Shown here piece by piece: positions 8,875-18,122 of a DNA stretch of 64,000 nt. Below the pieces are notes generated by a model that was given only the letters and a program-made list of their open reading frames with translations, had not been told where the DNA came from and did not search any database. Made by a program: the position numbers and the translations under genes. The DNA lies in contig CAKKNE010000006.1 of NCBI GenBank assembly GCA_918797485.1, positions 2,232,001 through 2,296,000 on the forward strand. The letters run 5' to 3'. The stretch comes from Pelagomonas calceolata (lineage: Eukaryota; Sar; Pelagophyceae; Pelagomonadales; Pelagomonadaceae). The number at the start of each line of letters is the position of its first letter. The first letter of the stretch is position 1.

Positions 8875-9026
8875 ATACCACGCGACGCCACCATCCAGGG
8901 GGACCATAGAACTGTTGTTATATTCGCGATCGACTCACTTACGAGTTGTCCAGAGTCGGCCGTGGGTAGACGGAGCACAGAAAGGCCCCCAGACTCGTGG
9001 AGAGTCATGAATAAATTTGCGTTTGC
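8875..9026 (+). repeat. Dispersed repeat X, copy 1
   Basis: About 150 bp, similar at roughly 70 % by eye to 26041-26204. The two copies share GCGACGCCACCATCCAG and AATAAATTTGCGTTT exactly, plus many shorter matches in the same order. It is non-coding. A second block at 9043-9096 matches 25928-25990. Confidence 0.6.
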
Positions 9027-9042
9027 GTCGCAACGGTCCTAG

Positions 9043-9096
9043 ATGTAGAATGGTCCATCCAATCGAGATGAACGAACTCTCTCTACATAGGATTCC
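9043..9096 (+). repeat. Dispersed repeat Y, copy 1
   Basis: TAGAATGGTCCATCCAATCG...CTCTACATAGGATTCC resembles TAGAGTCCATCCATACCG...CTTACTCCGTAGGCTCC at 25928-25990. In the other locus Y precedes X; here it follows, so the order is swapped. Confidence 0.4.
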
Positions 9097-9259
9097 CTGT
9101 TTCGTAAGCCGCGATCATGCAAATACGGGCAAATGACCCGGAGTTGCGACTATTTATTCCTTTCCCGCTCCTGTGCCCCGCGCAGCGGATGGTGTCTGCT
9201 TGGCGCACGTACAGTGTTTGCTTCCGCATACATCGTAGCGATTGACTAGTCTAGCGTGC

Positions 9260-10117
9260 ATGTCGTCGTCGGTCGGTGCCGAGGCCGCGGGCGCCGCGCC
9301 GCCGCCGTCGCCGCCGCCCGCGCCGCGCGCGCCGCCGCCGCGCATGGCGACGCCGCCCCCGTCCGCGCCGCTCGAGGAGAAGCCGTGCGCGTCGTCGTCG
9401 CCGCCGCCGCCCGTGACGACGCCGCCCGTGCGGTGCGAGGAGCCGGCGCCCGCGCCGTGCAAGGCGCCCGCCCAGGAAGACGCGTCGCCGGCCGCGGTCG
9501 TGCAGGAGAAGCCCGCGGTGCGCGTACCGGCCCGCTCCTTCGTCGCGCAGTGCGTGGAGAAGATCGAGGGGGGCGCCGCGGGCATCGACAAGGAGGAGAC
9601 GGGTGCCGCGCGCGCCGCCGCCGCGCGCGAGGCGCGGGCCGCCGAGCGCGCCGCCGCGGAGGCCAAGCTCAAGGAGGAGGCCGCCGCGCGCGAGGAGGAG
9701 CAGGCCGCCGCGCTCGCCGCCGCGGAGGCCAAGCTCAAGAACGAGGAAGACGCCGCGGCCGCGGCCGCGGCCGCGAAGTCCAGCAAGAAGACCCTGTCCA
9801 AGGCTCCGGCGGCTGACGCTAACTCGCCGCCGACGACGCCGCTGCGCACCCCCAAGGGCCGCTCTCCTTCGGGCCGCTCTACTTCATCATTGTCGTCCGT
9901 CCTCTCGAAGCTGTCGGATTTAACGAAGCGCAAGAACATGCCTTTCCGTACTAGATATCGCCGCGAGAAGTCGCTGTACGGGACGAACGCGTCGGATTAT
10001 GGCACCGAGCGGGCCCTCCGGGCCCGCCGCGGCAGCGGCCATGTGGCTCCGGGACGCTTCGCCAAGGTCCGGGCCAGGATTGCGCGGTTGACCGGCCGCG
10101 CGGCGCCGTCGAGCTAG
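9260..10117 (+). CDS. Unknown Pro/Ala-rich protein with a charged helical middle
   Basis: A 285-residue protein of unknown family. Residues 1-90 are Pro/Ala/Ser-rich. Residues 115-180 form a long Ala/Glu/Lys/Arg helix containing two copies of AAEAKLKxEE, likely a coiled coil or single alpha-helix. Residues 190-285 are Ser/Thr- then Arg/Gly-rich (TPLRTPKGRSPSGRSTSS, RRGSGHVAPGRFAKVRARI). The first ATG in frame is at 9260; the longer frame starts with TTG. The opposite strand is also open here (9154-9939), but it reads as Ser/Ala homopolymer runs. The plus strand is preferred for its varied composition at both ends. Confidence is moderate because composition alone supports it. Confidence 0.45.
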   Translation: MSSSVGAEAAGAAPPPSPPPAPRAPPPRMATPPPSAPLEEKPCASSSPPPPVTTPPVRCEEPAPAPCKAPAQEDASPAAVVQEKPAVRVPARSFVAQCVEKIEGGAAGIDKEETGAARAAAAREARAAERAAAEAKLKEEAAAREEEQAAALAAAEAKLKNEEDAAAAAAAAKSSKKTLSKAPAADANSPPTTPLRTPKGRSPSGRSTSSLSSVLSKLSDLTKRKNMPFRTRYRREKSLYGTNASDYGTERALRARRGSGHVAPGRFAKVRARIARLTGRAAPSS

Positions 10118-10637
10118 GCGCCACCTCACCATGCCCATTCTCATTCGTGATCACATCGCCTTCCGGTTGCACCGAAACGTTCCCGCCGCAAGACCACAAG
10201 AACGCATGACTTAAGATTCTACTCCCCTCAATTAGCATCTATGCGTCTCGTCTACTAGACACCGACACGAGTGTGCGCGGTGTCGTGAGCCGGAGGGGCT
10301 GCTCCGTGACCGTGACGATCCTGAGCGGCGCCGGTGAGCGCGAGGACGGGGCGGTGACGGTCGGCGCCGTCCGCTTCTCGACGGCCGACGGTCGCGACGC
10401 CTGGCGACCGCTCGACGACGGGGAGGGCGCGCTGCGGTGCGCGGCGTGCGTCGAGGGAGACGTCGCGGCGGCGGACCCGCCGCGACTGGGTCTACTACGT
10501 CCTTCCCGACCTATTCTCGCACTTGCCTCCGCTTCTTTGCCAAAATGATCAATACTTGGTATTGGTCGGTCCGGACGGTGCCTAACCTAGCCTAGCCTAG
10601 CACCGTAACAGATGCTTTACAAGCAGCCTTAAGAAAG
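10118..10637. other. Intergenic gap between convergent genes
   Basis: About 520 bp. An open frame at 10273-10548 begins with GTG and has no recognised domain; I do not call it a gene. At 10575-10608 a hairpin-like block has arms ACGGTGCCTA and CCTAGCACCGT around tandem CCTAG units. Its right part, CCTAGCACCGTAACA (10596-10610), recurs exactly at 14290-14304. Confidence 0.4.
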
Positions 10638-12305
10638 TCACCTTTCCCGGAACTCGAAGCCCGCCAGGCGCCGGCACCACGTCGCCGCCGCGCGCGCCAT
10701 GGCCCGGCGCAGGCGCGCGTCCGAGAGCCCCGGCGCGTTGGCTCTCAACGTAGCATATTCGAACTCGACCGCGTAGGACAACGCGACGCCCGCCTCACAA
10801 GGCATCAGCCGCCAGCAGGCGGGCAGGACCTCGGCGTCCGCCTTCCCCGCGTCCGCGTGCCGAACGGACCGCGTCGCGAGCGCGTAGCCCTCTCCGTCTT
10901 TCCGCCACGCCCGGAGCAGCGTCAGCCGCGCCACCGACGCCGGCAGCGAGCACCTACACAGACACCTTAGGAATCGCGCAGCGGCGGGCGCCTTGGAGTC
11001 GTGTCGGACTATGTCCCACTCGTCTCCATTCTCAACTTGCTCGATGCCCACACACAAGTGGTCCCACGCCGGCCGGTCATCCTTAACCACTCGAAACGCG
11101 GCGTCGACCGACGCTCCTGGCAGGATACAGTCCGTCTTGAGGACGAACGAGTCGCGGCCCCATGCATTTCCGGAAGCCCACACCACATCATCTGCACAAT
11201 GCTCCCACCGGAGCTCGTCCGTGAGGAACAGTCTCAATGAAGACTCCAATGTGAGCGCCGGCGCCTCCTTGACCAGCGACGCGTGCCAGGCGAGGGCGCC
11301 GCCCGTGCACGTGAGTAGGCGCCTTCGGGCCACGAACATGCGCCGGCGCGCGAGCGCATCAGCGGGTGCCTTGACCTGTGCGGAAATCGACCAGTGAGTT
11401 AGGTTACTCCACGCCATCGAGCCGATGCGCTGCTCGCCCGAAATTTCCACGCAGGCCACCACGTCCGGGAACCGCTGTCTCCCGTCGAAGAAGCCGAACG
11501 AGAAGTAGCCGACGTTGATCAGTTGTTCAGTCCCCGTCGCGATGTCCCGTTTCACGGCCCGCACCTTGACCTCGCCCCCGTCGTCGAACGAGGCCGTCGC
11601 CCTTGCCCGAAACACGAGGTGGTCGCTCACATTCGATCCAGTATTGAATGAGACACCATCCACACCTTGTGTCCGTACCGCGTCGACGGCGCAGCCGCAG
11701 TGCCGCGCGCAGCACGTCCGGGCCGCCTTGTGCATCCAGCTCATCACGACGCCCCCAAACGTGTGACCCATGTGGTTCTGGTGCTTGGGCAGGACGACTT
11801 CGATGGTCTCGAAGGTAAAGGTCTCGTTTGATGGCGTCGGCGGCGGCGCCGCGAGCTTCAGTAAGGCTCGTCTTCTCTTCGCGGTCGCCCGGGCCCACCT
11901 AGTTCGTTCACTTGCATCATCATCTTCCAGCGGCGGGCAGAAGCGCTTCTCGCCGTCCGGACCTCGCGTCGTCACGTAGGTGAACGCCGCGTCGCAGACG
12001 TGGCGCCTTACCTGACCCTTCTCGGCCGAGACACGGACAGAAACATCAATCGACGTCCGCCCCACGAGCACGGGCTCCGCAGTGAGTGTGAGGAGCTCGC
12101 CGACGCGCGGCGAGTGCTCGACGACCACGTCGCCCATCGCCACGGTCACGCAGTTCACCTTCGTGTGCCGTTCCGCCGCCGCGCAGGTCGCGATGTCCAT
12201 GCGCTGCAGTAACAGGCCAACATCGTGCACGGACGACACCTGCTCGACCATGCGCACGCAGCTGCTCGGCGCATTCATGCTGCTGTCGCGGCGGGTGAGC
12301 TCCAT
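10638..12305 (-). CDS. Acyl-CoA thioesterase with two hotdog domains and a START-like C-terminus (ACOT11/12 type)
   Basis: A 555-residue enzyme expected to hydrolyse acyl-CoA to free acid and CoA. The first hotdog domain (about residues 15-120) has CAAAERHTKVNCVTVAMGD. The second (about residues 165-285) has VLPKHQNHMGHTFGGVVMSW, the ACOT motif of the form PxHxNxxGxTFGG with the helix entry. The remainder (about residues 315-545) has the spacing and motifs of a lipid-binding START domain (WEHCADDVVWASGN, DFVVLKTD-like strand, FLRCLCRCSLPA). The domain order matches animal ACOT11/ACOT12. The start ATG (12303-12305) is followed at once by the family region, and the length is usual. There is no evident targeting peptide. 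Confidence 0.8.
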   Translation of the reverse strand: MELTRRDSSMNAPSSCVRMVEQVSSVHDVGLLLQRMDIATCAAAERHTKVNCVTVAMGDVVVEHSPRVGELLTLTAEPVLVGRTSIDVSVRVSAEKGQVRRHVCDAAFTYVTTRGPDGEKRFCPPLEDDDASERTRWARATAKRRRALLKLAAPPPTPSNETFTFETIEVVLPKHQNHMGHTFGGVVMSWMHKAARTCCARHCGCAVDAVRTQGVDGVSFNTGSNVSDHLVFRARATASFDDGGEVKVRAVKRDIATGTEQLINVGYFSFGFFDGRQRFPDVVACVEISGEQRIGSMAWSNLTHWSISAQVKAPADALARRRMFVARRRLLTCTGGALAWHASLVKEAPALTLESSLRLFLTDELRWEHCADDVVWASGNAWGRDSFVLKTDCILPGASVDAAFRVVKDDRPAWDHLCVGIEQVENGDEWDIVRHDSKAPAAARFLRCLCRCSLPASVARLTLLRAWRKDGEGYALATRSVRHADAGKADAEVLPACWRLMPCEAGVALSYAVEFEYATLRANAPGLSDARLRRAMARAAATWCRRLAGFEFRER

Positions 12306-12498
12306 GGCGTCGACGACGCGCGCCGCCGTCGTGCGGGCGGGCTGCTCAGCTCGCTGCCCTTACCGATGGTTTTTGTGGGTCCGAGGGCTGCCCCTGTCGC
12401 TCGGTGGGCGCTTGCCGAGTGCCACTTGCCTCTCCAGCAGCGTCGAGGGCAACACTGGTGTGGATTGCGCTCCCCGGATTGCGCTGAGATTGGGATGC

Positions 12499-12521
12499 CT
12501 AGTGTCTCTACAGGCCGCTAG
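12499..12521 (-). promoter_or_regulatory. CTAG palindromic upstream element
   Basis: CTAGTGTCTCTACAGGCCGC followed by TAG, preceded by GGATGC. It lies 194 bp upstream of the thioesterase ATG, in the 259-bp space between this ATG and the stop of the next gene. Confidence 0.7.
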
Positions 12522-12522
12522 A

Positions 12523-12535
12523 CGCCATCGACGCG
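12523..12535 (-). terminator. CGCGTCGATGGCG 3'-flank motif
   Basis: CGCCATCGACGCG, the reverse complement of CGCGTCGATGGCG, lies 29 bp beyond the stop of the diaminopimelate decarboxylase gene. The same 13-mer lies after other stop codons in the window (19277, 49318, 49383). A role in 3'-end formation is inferred only from position. Confidence 0.3.
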
Positions 12536-12564
12536 CCATAAAGAACTTCGCTATTTACCCCACC

Positions 12565-13938
12565 CTAGAGCTGCGACGCGTCGACCTGGACCTCGTTCTG
12601 GAGGAGCTGGTCGAGCGTCGACCTTCTTCTGATCGATACGAAGCCGCCCTTGGTGGTCTTGAGGACCTCGGGCGCCGTCGGGAACGAGTTGTAGCCCGCC
12701 GTCGACATGGCGCTGCAGTACGCGCCCACGCTCTCGACGACCAGCAGATCGCCCCGCTCGCACGACTTGAGCAGCCGCGGCGCGAGAGTCTCGGGCTCGT
12801 CCGGCGCCGGCGTGAGCAGGTCGCCGCTCTCGCAGCAGTGGCCCACGACGACGTACTCGTGCGTAGCATCATCGGCATCCTTCGCGGCGTCGGACGGCAC
12901 GACAACGAGGGGATGCTGCGACCCGTATAACGAGGGTCGCAAGACGTCGGTCATGCCCGCATCCAACTTCAAGAAATCATTACCTTTGGCGGCGCCGGAC
13001 GTGCAGGCGACGTCCTGGACCTTGGTCACCAAAGCGCCGGCGTTGGCCACGAGGTACGTCCCGGGCTCGACCTCGAGCTTGAGCTCCACGCCCGTGCGCT
13101 CCTTGTAATCCCTAAAATTGTCCGTCACCGGCTTGCCCACTTCCTGTAAATTGGTAGACGTCTCGTAGGCCATGCGCCCGACCTTGTAGCCTCCCCCTAG
13201 ATTTAAGGTCTTGACCGAGTCACCTAGTCTTTCACAAAGGTCCAGGGACATCGACGACACGCGCTTCCAGACCTCCGCGTCTGAGCCAGAACCGATGTGC
13301 GTGTGGACCCGGATCACTTCCAAGTCATGTTTCTTCGCGAGTGCTACTACCTCATCAAATTGTTCATGCCAAATCCCAAAGGACGACGACGGGCCGCCGA
13401 CGTTCGTCTTGGCCGTGCCGCCGGAGCCCAAGCCGGGGTTGAAGCGCACGCCGACTTTGGCGCCCGGTAAGGCACTGCCGATCGTATCGAGTTGCGAGAG
13501 CGAGCAGCAGTTGATCTCCAACGAATGTTCTTTCATGAGCGTGATCGCGTCGTCATCCAACTGTTGCGTGCTCAGGGAACATTTCGACGCGGGGACGCCC
13601 GCGCGCATCGCCCTTCTCACCTCGTGCGTCGACGACGCGTCGAAGTTGAGCCCCATGGACTCGAAGAGCTTGAGCACGGCGCCGTTCGGGCAGGCCTTCA
13701 TGGCGTACCTTACGGTGAGACCGTAGGCGTTGGGAAACGCTAACGCTTCCTCGGCCCTCGCTTTGAGGGTGGCGGCGTCGTAGACGTACGTCGGCGTCCC
13801 AAAGTCCTGTTGTACACTTCTGACGTCGTCATTGCTTAAGAAGCGTAACTTCTCTAAGTCCGGCGCCGCGCCTTTGCCCCGCATGATCTTGGGGAGCTGG
13901 AGCGCATGCACTGCGGTGGCAAGCAAGTAGAGCTTCAT
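12565..13938 (-). CDS. lysA: Diaminopimelate decarboxylase
   Basis: The PLP enzyme that removes CO2 from meso-diaminopimelate to give lysine, the last step of the DAP route, placed in plastids of algae. In this 457-residue protein the PLP lysine is in RYAMKACPNGAVL (about residue 90). HTHIGSGSD and the LNLGGGYKVG phosphate-binding loop are in the barrel. GHCCESGDLL near residue 370 has the catalytic Cys of the CESGD motif. The ATG at 13936-13938 begins MKLYLLATAVHALQLP, a signal-peptide-like leader. The open frame continues upstream to 14157, but that part has no family similarity. Its 3' end carries the CGCGTCGATGGCG motif. Confidence 0.92.
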   Translation of the reverse strand: MKLYLLATAVHALQLPKIMRGKGAAPDLEKLRFLSNDDVRSVQQDFGTPTYVYDAATLKARAEEALAFPNAYGLTVRYAMKACPNGAVLKLFESMGLNFDASSTHEVRRAMRAGVPASKCSLSTQQLDDDAITLMKEHSLEINCCSLSQLDTIGSALPGAKVGVRFNPGLGSGGTAKTNVGGPSSSFGIWHEQFDEVVALAKKHDLEVIRVHTHIGSGSDAEVWKRVSSMSLDLCERLGDSVKTLNLGGGYKVGRMAYETSTNLQEVGKPVTDNFRDYKERTGVELKLEVEPGTYLVANAGALVTKVQDVACTSGAAKGNDFLKLDAGMTDVLRPSLYGSQHPLVVVPSDAAKDADDATHEYVVVGHCCESGDLLTPAPDEPETLAPRLLKSCERGDLLVVESVGAYCSAMSTAGYNSFPTAPEVLKTTKGGFVSIRRRSTLDQLLQNEVQVDASQL

Positions 13939-14415
13939 GGTGTTATGCGTCGCCTGCTGTTGGTGCCTCGGGCTGAGCACGTGTCGTAGCGAAGGTATAA
14001 CGCTGGCCAGCTGCGCAGGTGGCGTTTGCAGTGGCACCAAAAGTATGTCGCTCGCGGATCGCACACCTAGATCAATGGACATACTAGAAATTTCGGCTCG
14101 AGCGCTAGTTCTGCGGGAAGTCGCGGGACAAGTTGATTGAACGGGCAAACGTTGCACATTGTTCGGGGGGGTTTGCCGAGGCGGTTCTGCTTAGAAGGAG
14201 GTACGCTGTTATGAAAGAAGCGGCCCGCGCCCGCCGCCGATGAATCGGCGACGCGCGGTGTCTCCCCCCCAGGGGCTCCGCCCACTAGTCCTAGCACCGT
14301 AACATCGACGCACAGCGCTAGTTCTAGCTGTCGGAACGCCGTCGACGCGACCCCAGGGGCCCACGACTCCGAGCAGGACCGCCCCAAGATGACTAGCAAC
14401 GAAGCCTTACGGACA
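13939..14415. other. Intergenic gap
   Basis: A 477-bp 5' region of the decarboxylase gene. It has no clear CTAG element, but CCTAGCACCGTAACA at 14290-14304 is identical to 10596-10610, and GCTAGTTCTAGC-like pieces lie close by, so a decayed relative is possible. An open frame on the minus strand at 14067-14399 has no recognisable content and is not called. Confidence 0.35.
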
Positions 14416-15804
14416 CTACTTGTCGAAGAAGTCCGGGATCTGCTCCGCGCCGCCGTTCCCGAACAGCCAATCTAGTAAAGGCGCCACGAGGAACGTAAAT
14501 AACGCGTAGTTGAACGCGACAAAGGCCACCGTAAATAACAGAGTGGCCCCGCCCGCGAAGAGGTCCACATATCTCGCCACCTTCACGATGAACGCGTCCC
14601 GCAGCTTTTGAGGGTCGAGTTCATCTTTCGGAACCAAATCAAATTCCCGCAGTTTATCTAAAACAACATCCCGCGCTTCCGACTCCGTGACGCGCTCGAA
14701 GAAATAGCCCGCGAGCTGCTCGACGAAGCCCGCGTTCTGGCTGCCTCGTCTAGTGGCGCACCTTAGTAACACCCACAACTCGTCGAAGTCGTCCCGGGAT
14801 CTATCGGAGGCGCTCTGCTTGCAGATCGTTTTGAGCTTCCGCCGAAACGCCCGTTCGAAGAGCGGCGTGCCATCGATCGCTAAGGAACGATCGACTTGCG
14901 TCGCATTTAGATTACACGAAAAATCATGAGTTGAGACCGCTTCGGCCGCGGCCATGAATGAGGATTTCTCGACGGCCGCGCCGAACGCCGCCAATTGGTC
15001 GTCCGGTGGTACTACACCTAAGGCACTTCGTTCGGACGCGACCAGGCACCAGTCGCGCCAGTGGTCATTTAAAGAGCTATAGAATCTTTCATTCACCTTA
15101 TACCCGAGCACCTCAGGAGTCAAGGCCTGCTGGACGTCTATACCGAATATAGTATCATCCTCGTCAAATAATTCTTCACCATCGTCGCCATCATCTACCG
15201 CCTCGGCGACCCTCTGCCAGTCGTCCTCGGACCACTCACCAGAGGTGTTGTTCTGGGAGACGTCACTGAGCGCCTCGACCAGTTTGTCAGTAGCTCCCTT
15301 GAACTGCGTCATGTCAATCTCGTCCTTCAGATCGACCTGGACACCTTCCAGTAAAGCGATGAGGTCGTCGTCGGCGTCTAGGGTCACTACTCGCGCCTGC
15401 ATGACGTCCACATGTTTTAAGCCCTCGCCCTGCATCTTTTCCAGGTTCAACACCTCGGCGAACTTGCGTTTTTCTGCCTCGGCGTCGCAGGTCGCTGGGA
15501 GTTGTGCGGTGTCGAGCTTCGAGAGCACGGTATCGACTTGCACCTTCCCGTCCCGGATCGCGGCGCCGCCCGTGATCCGCTCCTTCTTTGGCTCGGGCTT
15601 TGCTTCGACGGCGACGGGCGCGGCCTTTCGCTGTTCCTGTTTGTCCTTTTCGAGCGAGTCCTCGAGCTCTTTTATTTCTTCGCGGAGGCGCGCGAGCTCG
15701 TCGCCGTCGGTGGCCTGGCGCCGCGCGCGCAGATTGTGCCGGCGCGTCGGCGGTACGAGGGCGCTCGCGCCGACGAGGAGGGCGAGCGTTGTACACCGCA
15801 TCAT
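14416..15804 (-). CDS. Unknown plastid-targeted membrane protein
   Basis: A 462-residue protein I cannot name. The N-terminus MMRCTTLALLVGASALVPPT is a signal peptide with an ASAL cleavage site, followed by an arginine-rich transit-like stretch. This points to the plastid or its periplastid space. Residues 35-75 form a charged coiled coil (LARLREEIKELEDSLEKDKQ). The middle is acidic and folded-looking, with no known motif. Residues about 415-450 (LLFTVAFVAFNYALFTFLVA) make one long or two short membrane spans near the C-terminus, ahead of a short acidic tail. Gene structure is well supported; function is unknown. Confidence 0.7.
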   Translation of the reverse strand: MMRCTTLALLVGASALVPPTRRHNLRARRQATDGDELARLREEIKELEDSLEKDKQEQRKAAPVAVEAKPEPKKERITGGAAIRDGKVQVDTVLSKLDTAQLPATCDAEAEKRKFAEVLNLEKMQGEGLKHVDVMQARVVTLDADDDLIALLEGVQVDLKDEIDMTQFKGATDKLVEALSDVSQNNTSGEWSEDDWQRVAEAVDDGDDGEELFDEDDTIFGIDVQQALTPEVLGYKVNERFYSSLNDHWRDWCLVASERSALGVVPPDDQLAAFGAAVEKSSFMAAAEAVSTHDFSCNLNATQVDRSLAIDGTPLFERAFRRKLKTICKQSASDRSRDDFDELWVLLRCATRRGSQNAGFVEQLAGYFFERVTESEARDVVLDKLREFDLVPKDELDPQKLRDAFIVKVARYVDLFAGGATLLFTVAFVAFNYALFTFLVAPLLDWLFGNGGAEQIPDFFDK

Positions 15805-15992
15805 GGCTGTGCGCGGCGCTGGCAGGAGAAGAGCTAGTGTCCGAGACTGTGCGTTGTCCGCTGCGGCGGCTCGTGCAAAGGTTTCAGATATGGCCCTGCT
15901 TTCGTCCCACGCAGTTGGCTGGCTTCTGCGGGCGGTTGCGTGCCCGTATGGCGCCCGAATCTGCTCAAGCTCGTCGAGCCTAATCCCCGCGG

Positions 15993-16021
15993 GCTAGCGG
16001 CCGGTAAAGACACTAGCAAGC
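15993..16021 (+). promoter_or_regulatory. CTAG palindromic upstream element
   Basis: GCTAGCGGCCGGTAAAGACA followed by CTAGCAAGC. It lies 189 bp upstream of the plastid membrane protein ATG, in a 386-bp gap otherwise without visible features. Confidence 0.75.
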
Positions 16022-16190
16022 ATTTTCCGGATCGAGCGCTCGAAAGCTAAGGGTAAAGATCAAAAACTCCGCGCCGGAGCCCTACACCAGCGCCCGCCGC
16101 ACTTCCCGCCGCCGACGACTGTCCGAGCGCAGCGTTACCGTAGTTCTAGACCGGCAACAACGCCGCAGGGGGGAATATATATCAGGAAAC

Positions 16191-18122
16191 TTAGGAGAGA
16201 ACGTCCGCCAGCAGCGCGAGCCGCTTCTCGCGCCGCGCCGCGGCCTCCTCCGGCGGCTGGCCCGCGAAGGCTTGCGTGAGCAGCGCCGCCATCCGTGCCC
16301 GCGGCACGCCGGTAAAGAAGCGCCGGAAGCCGTCGCGCGTGCGCAGGTGGCGCACGTGCTTCGGCGGCTGCGCGAGCAGGGCGACGACGTCGGCGTCGGC
16401 CAAACGGTTCGCGGCGCCTTCGCGCGGGTCCGCCGGCGCGGCCGCCGCGGCCGCCGCGGCCACCGCGGCCGACGCCGCGCCCGCGGCGGGCGCTAGTGCG
16501 GGCGACGCGGGTGCGGCGTCGGCGTCGTCGCGCCGCCTCCGCGGTCCGAGCGCGGGCGAGGGCCGCGGTCCTAGCGCGGGCGATACCGCGGGCTCAGCGC
16601 GCGCCGGCGACGCCGCGGTTTCGGAAGAAGGCGTGTCCACGAGCACGAGCTCCTCGGGCGACGCGAAGGGCCGCCGCTTCTTCGTACTACAAGGCGTCCG
16701 CCGGGCTCGCCGCTTGATCTCGGCCCGATCTAGACATTCATCAGAATCAGAAGAGGGAGACGCCGTCCGCGCGGCCCAGGCCTGCTGCGGCGCCTTGCAC
16801 GAGTCCTTACGGCCGCGCGGGCCCCGCCGCGTCTGCGGCCGCGGCGCGAAGCCCAGTTGCTGTTCGGCCTGGCGCCGCGAGAACATCGGTGATGGAACAG
16901 GAGACTTTTTCTGTTGGGAGGGCGGCGTCGCCGGAACGGGCGTCAGTATGGGCCGGCGCTTCTTCTTTTGTACGGCAGCCGTCCGCACCGCATCGTCGGA
17001 TGAGTCCTTGTGGAGCTCCGCGTCGCGCCGCCACTCCTCGAGCAGCTGGTCAGACTCGGCGCTGCCCCGCAGATCCCCATCGAGCTTTCGTGCGACATCC
17101 AACGTCGAACAGACACTTGTAGTGACCTCGCCGACTTTCTTCGCTCGCCGCAAGATAGCTAGCGGCGCTCCAGCAAAAGTTCTATCCTCGGTTTTTGTGA
17201 GTTCACTGTCACTTTCAGAGTGCATCACCACAACAACGTTGTTCGAGTTGACCCGTCGGTTCCCGCGCGTGCCGGGGACCGTCTCCCAATCGGAATCCTT
17301 GCTGGATTCGTGGACAGGTTCTAAAGCCTGGGCCGCCGCCTCGAGGGCGTCATCATCCAACTCCACGTGCTTCGCGTCTAATGGAGATCCGTTCAATCTT
17401 CTAATATGACCGGCGTGATGCCTTACGAGCGTCTCGAAGGTCTTCGTGTCAAAGGCCGTCGCTAGTGGTGTATCGGTAAGTTCGACCTCCCTTAACTCAG
17501 CACAGGTCCCCAGCACTTCCAAACAGGTCAGCTCGTGCAGTGCCGTGCGACGCGCTCGCAATACAGATAGAGTGTCGTGATGAAATAAATCCGAGATGTC
17601 CGTCAATTCACTATTGTCGGAGATGTCGAGCTCTTGGAGCGACGGGAACGCGTTCAAGCCGTCGAGGTCGGTCAGCCCGCACTTCTTTATGCTCAGTTTA
17701 TTCAAATCTTGCAGGCGCGTGCCGAGGTCCCGCAGCGAACTCAAATGCGAGCCGTCCAGCGTCAGGCTCCGCAATGACGGCAGCAGCTCGCCCAGCGCGC
17801 CGGCGTCGTCGCCCTCCTTTATGCATAGGCGGGCCTCCCGCACTCCATCCAAGTGCGCCGTGTCGAGCTCGCGCCGCAACCGCCTCTTGTCAAAGGTGTG
17901 CCCTATAATTCTCTCGAGGTCGCTCTCGAGGCCCTCGTCTTCGCTGGGCGCCGGGTCGCTCGGGGGCGGCGCGGCGGCTTCACCGGTTCCGGGGCTGAGC
18001 TGCTGGCGGCGGTCGCCCTTCTTCCGCCGCCTTGCTTTTTGCTTGCGGCTGCCGCCCGGCGTGAGCAGGGGCGCGCCCACGTCGACGAGGGGGGACTCCA
18101 TCGGCGCGGCGCAGAGGACCAT
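16191..18122 (-). CDS. LRRC56-like leucine-rich-repeat protein
   Basis: A 643-residue protein. The N-terminal third carries leucine-rich repeats: LLPSLRSLTLDGSHLSSLRD, LGTRLQDLNKLSIKKCGLTD, LDGLNAFPSLQELDISDN. The SxLxSLRDLGT...CGLxDLDG pattern is that of LRRC56, a protein linked to intraflagellar transport and dynein-arm assembly. After the repeats comes a long disordered tail rich in Pro, Ala, Ser and basic residues, and a short helical end (FFTGVPRARMAALLTQAFAG). The open frame starts further up with TTG at 18341; the first ATG is 18122. An antisense frame at 16276-17409 is a composition shadow. The call rests on the repeat signature and is moderately sure. Confidence 0.7.
   Translation of the reverse strand: MVLCAAPMESPLVDVGAPLLTPGGSRKQKARRRKKGDRRQQLSPGTGEAAAPPPSDPAPSEDEGLESDLERIIGHTFDKRRLRRELDTAHLDGVREARLCIKEGDDAGALGELLPSLRSLTLDGSHLSSLRDLGTRLQDLNKLSIKKCGLTDLDGLNAFPSLQELDISDNSELTDISDLFHHDTLSVLRARRTALHELTCLEVLGTCAELREVELTDTPLATAFDTKTFETLVRHHAGHIRRLNGSPLDAKHVELDDDALEAAAQALEPVHESSKDSDWETVPGTRGNRRVNSNNVVVVMHSESDSELTKTEDRTFAGAPLAILRRAKKVGEVTTSVCSTLDVARKLDGDLRGSAESDQLLEEWRRDAELHKDSSDDAVRTAAVQKKKRRPILTPVPATPPSQQKKSPVPSPMFSRRQAEQQLGFAPRPQTRRGPRGRKDSCKAPQQAWAARTASPSSDSDECLDRAEIKRRARRTPCSTKKRRPFASPEELVLVDTPSSETAASPARAEPAVSPALGPRPSPALGPRRRRDDADAAPASPALAPAAGAASAAVAAAAAAAAPADPREGAANRLADADVVALLAQPPKHVRHLRTRDGFRRFFTGVPRARMAALLTQAFAGQPPEEAAARREKRLALLADVLS

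Noticed and set aside
9154-9939. 261-codon open frame on the minus strand
   Set aside because: Mostly serine and alanine homopolymer runs, antisense to the more varied plus-strand frame at 9260-10117.
10273-10548. 91-codon open frame in the convergent gap
   Set aside because: Begins with GTG, has no recognised domain, and sits where no promoter element is seen.
14067-14399. 110-codon minus-strand open frame upstream of the decarboxylase
   Set aside because: No recognisable content, and it overlaps the 5' flank of a better gene.
16276-17409. 377-codon open frame on the plus strand
   Set aside because: It lies antisense to the LRRC56-like gene in its low-complexity tail and reads as Ser/Ala/Arg runs; a GC-rich shadow.
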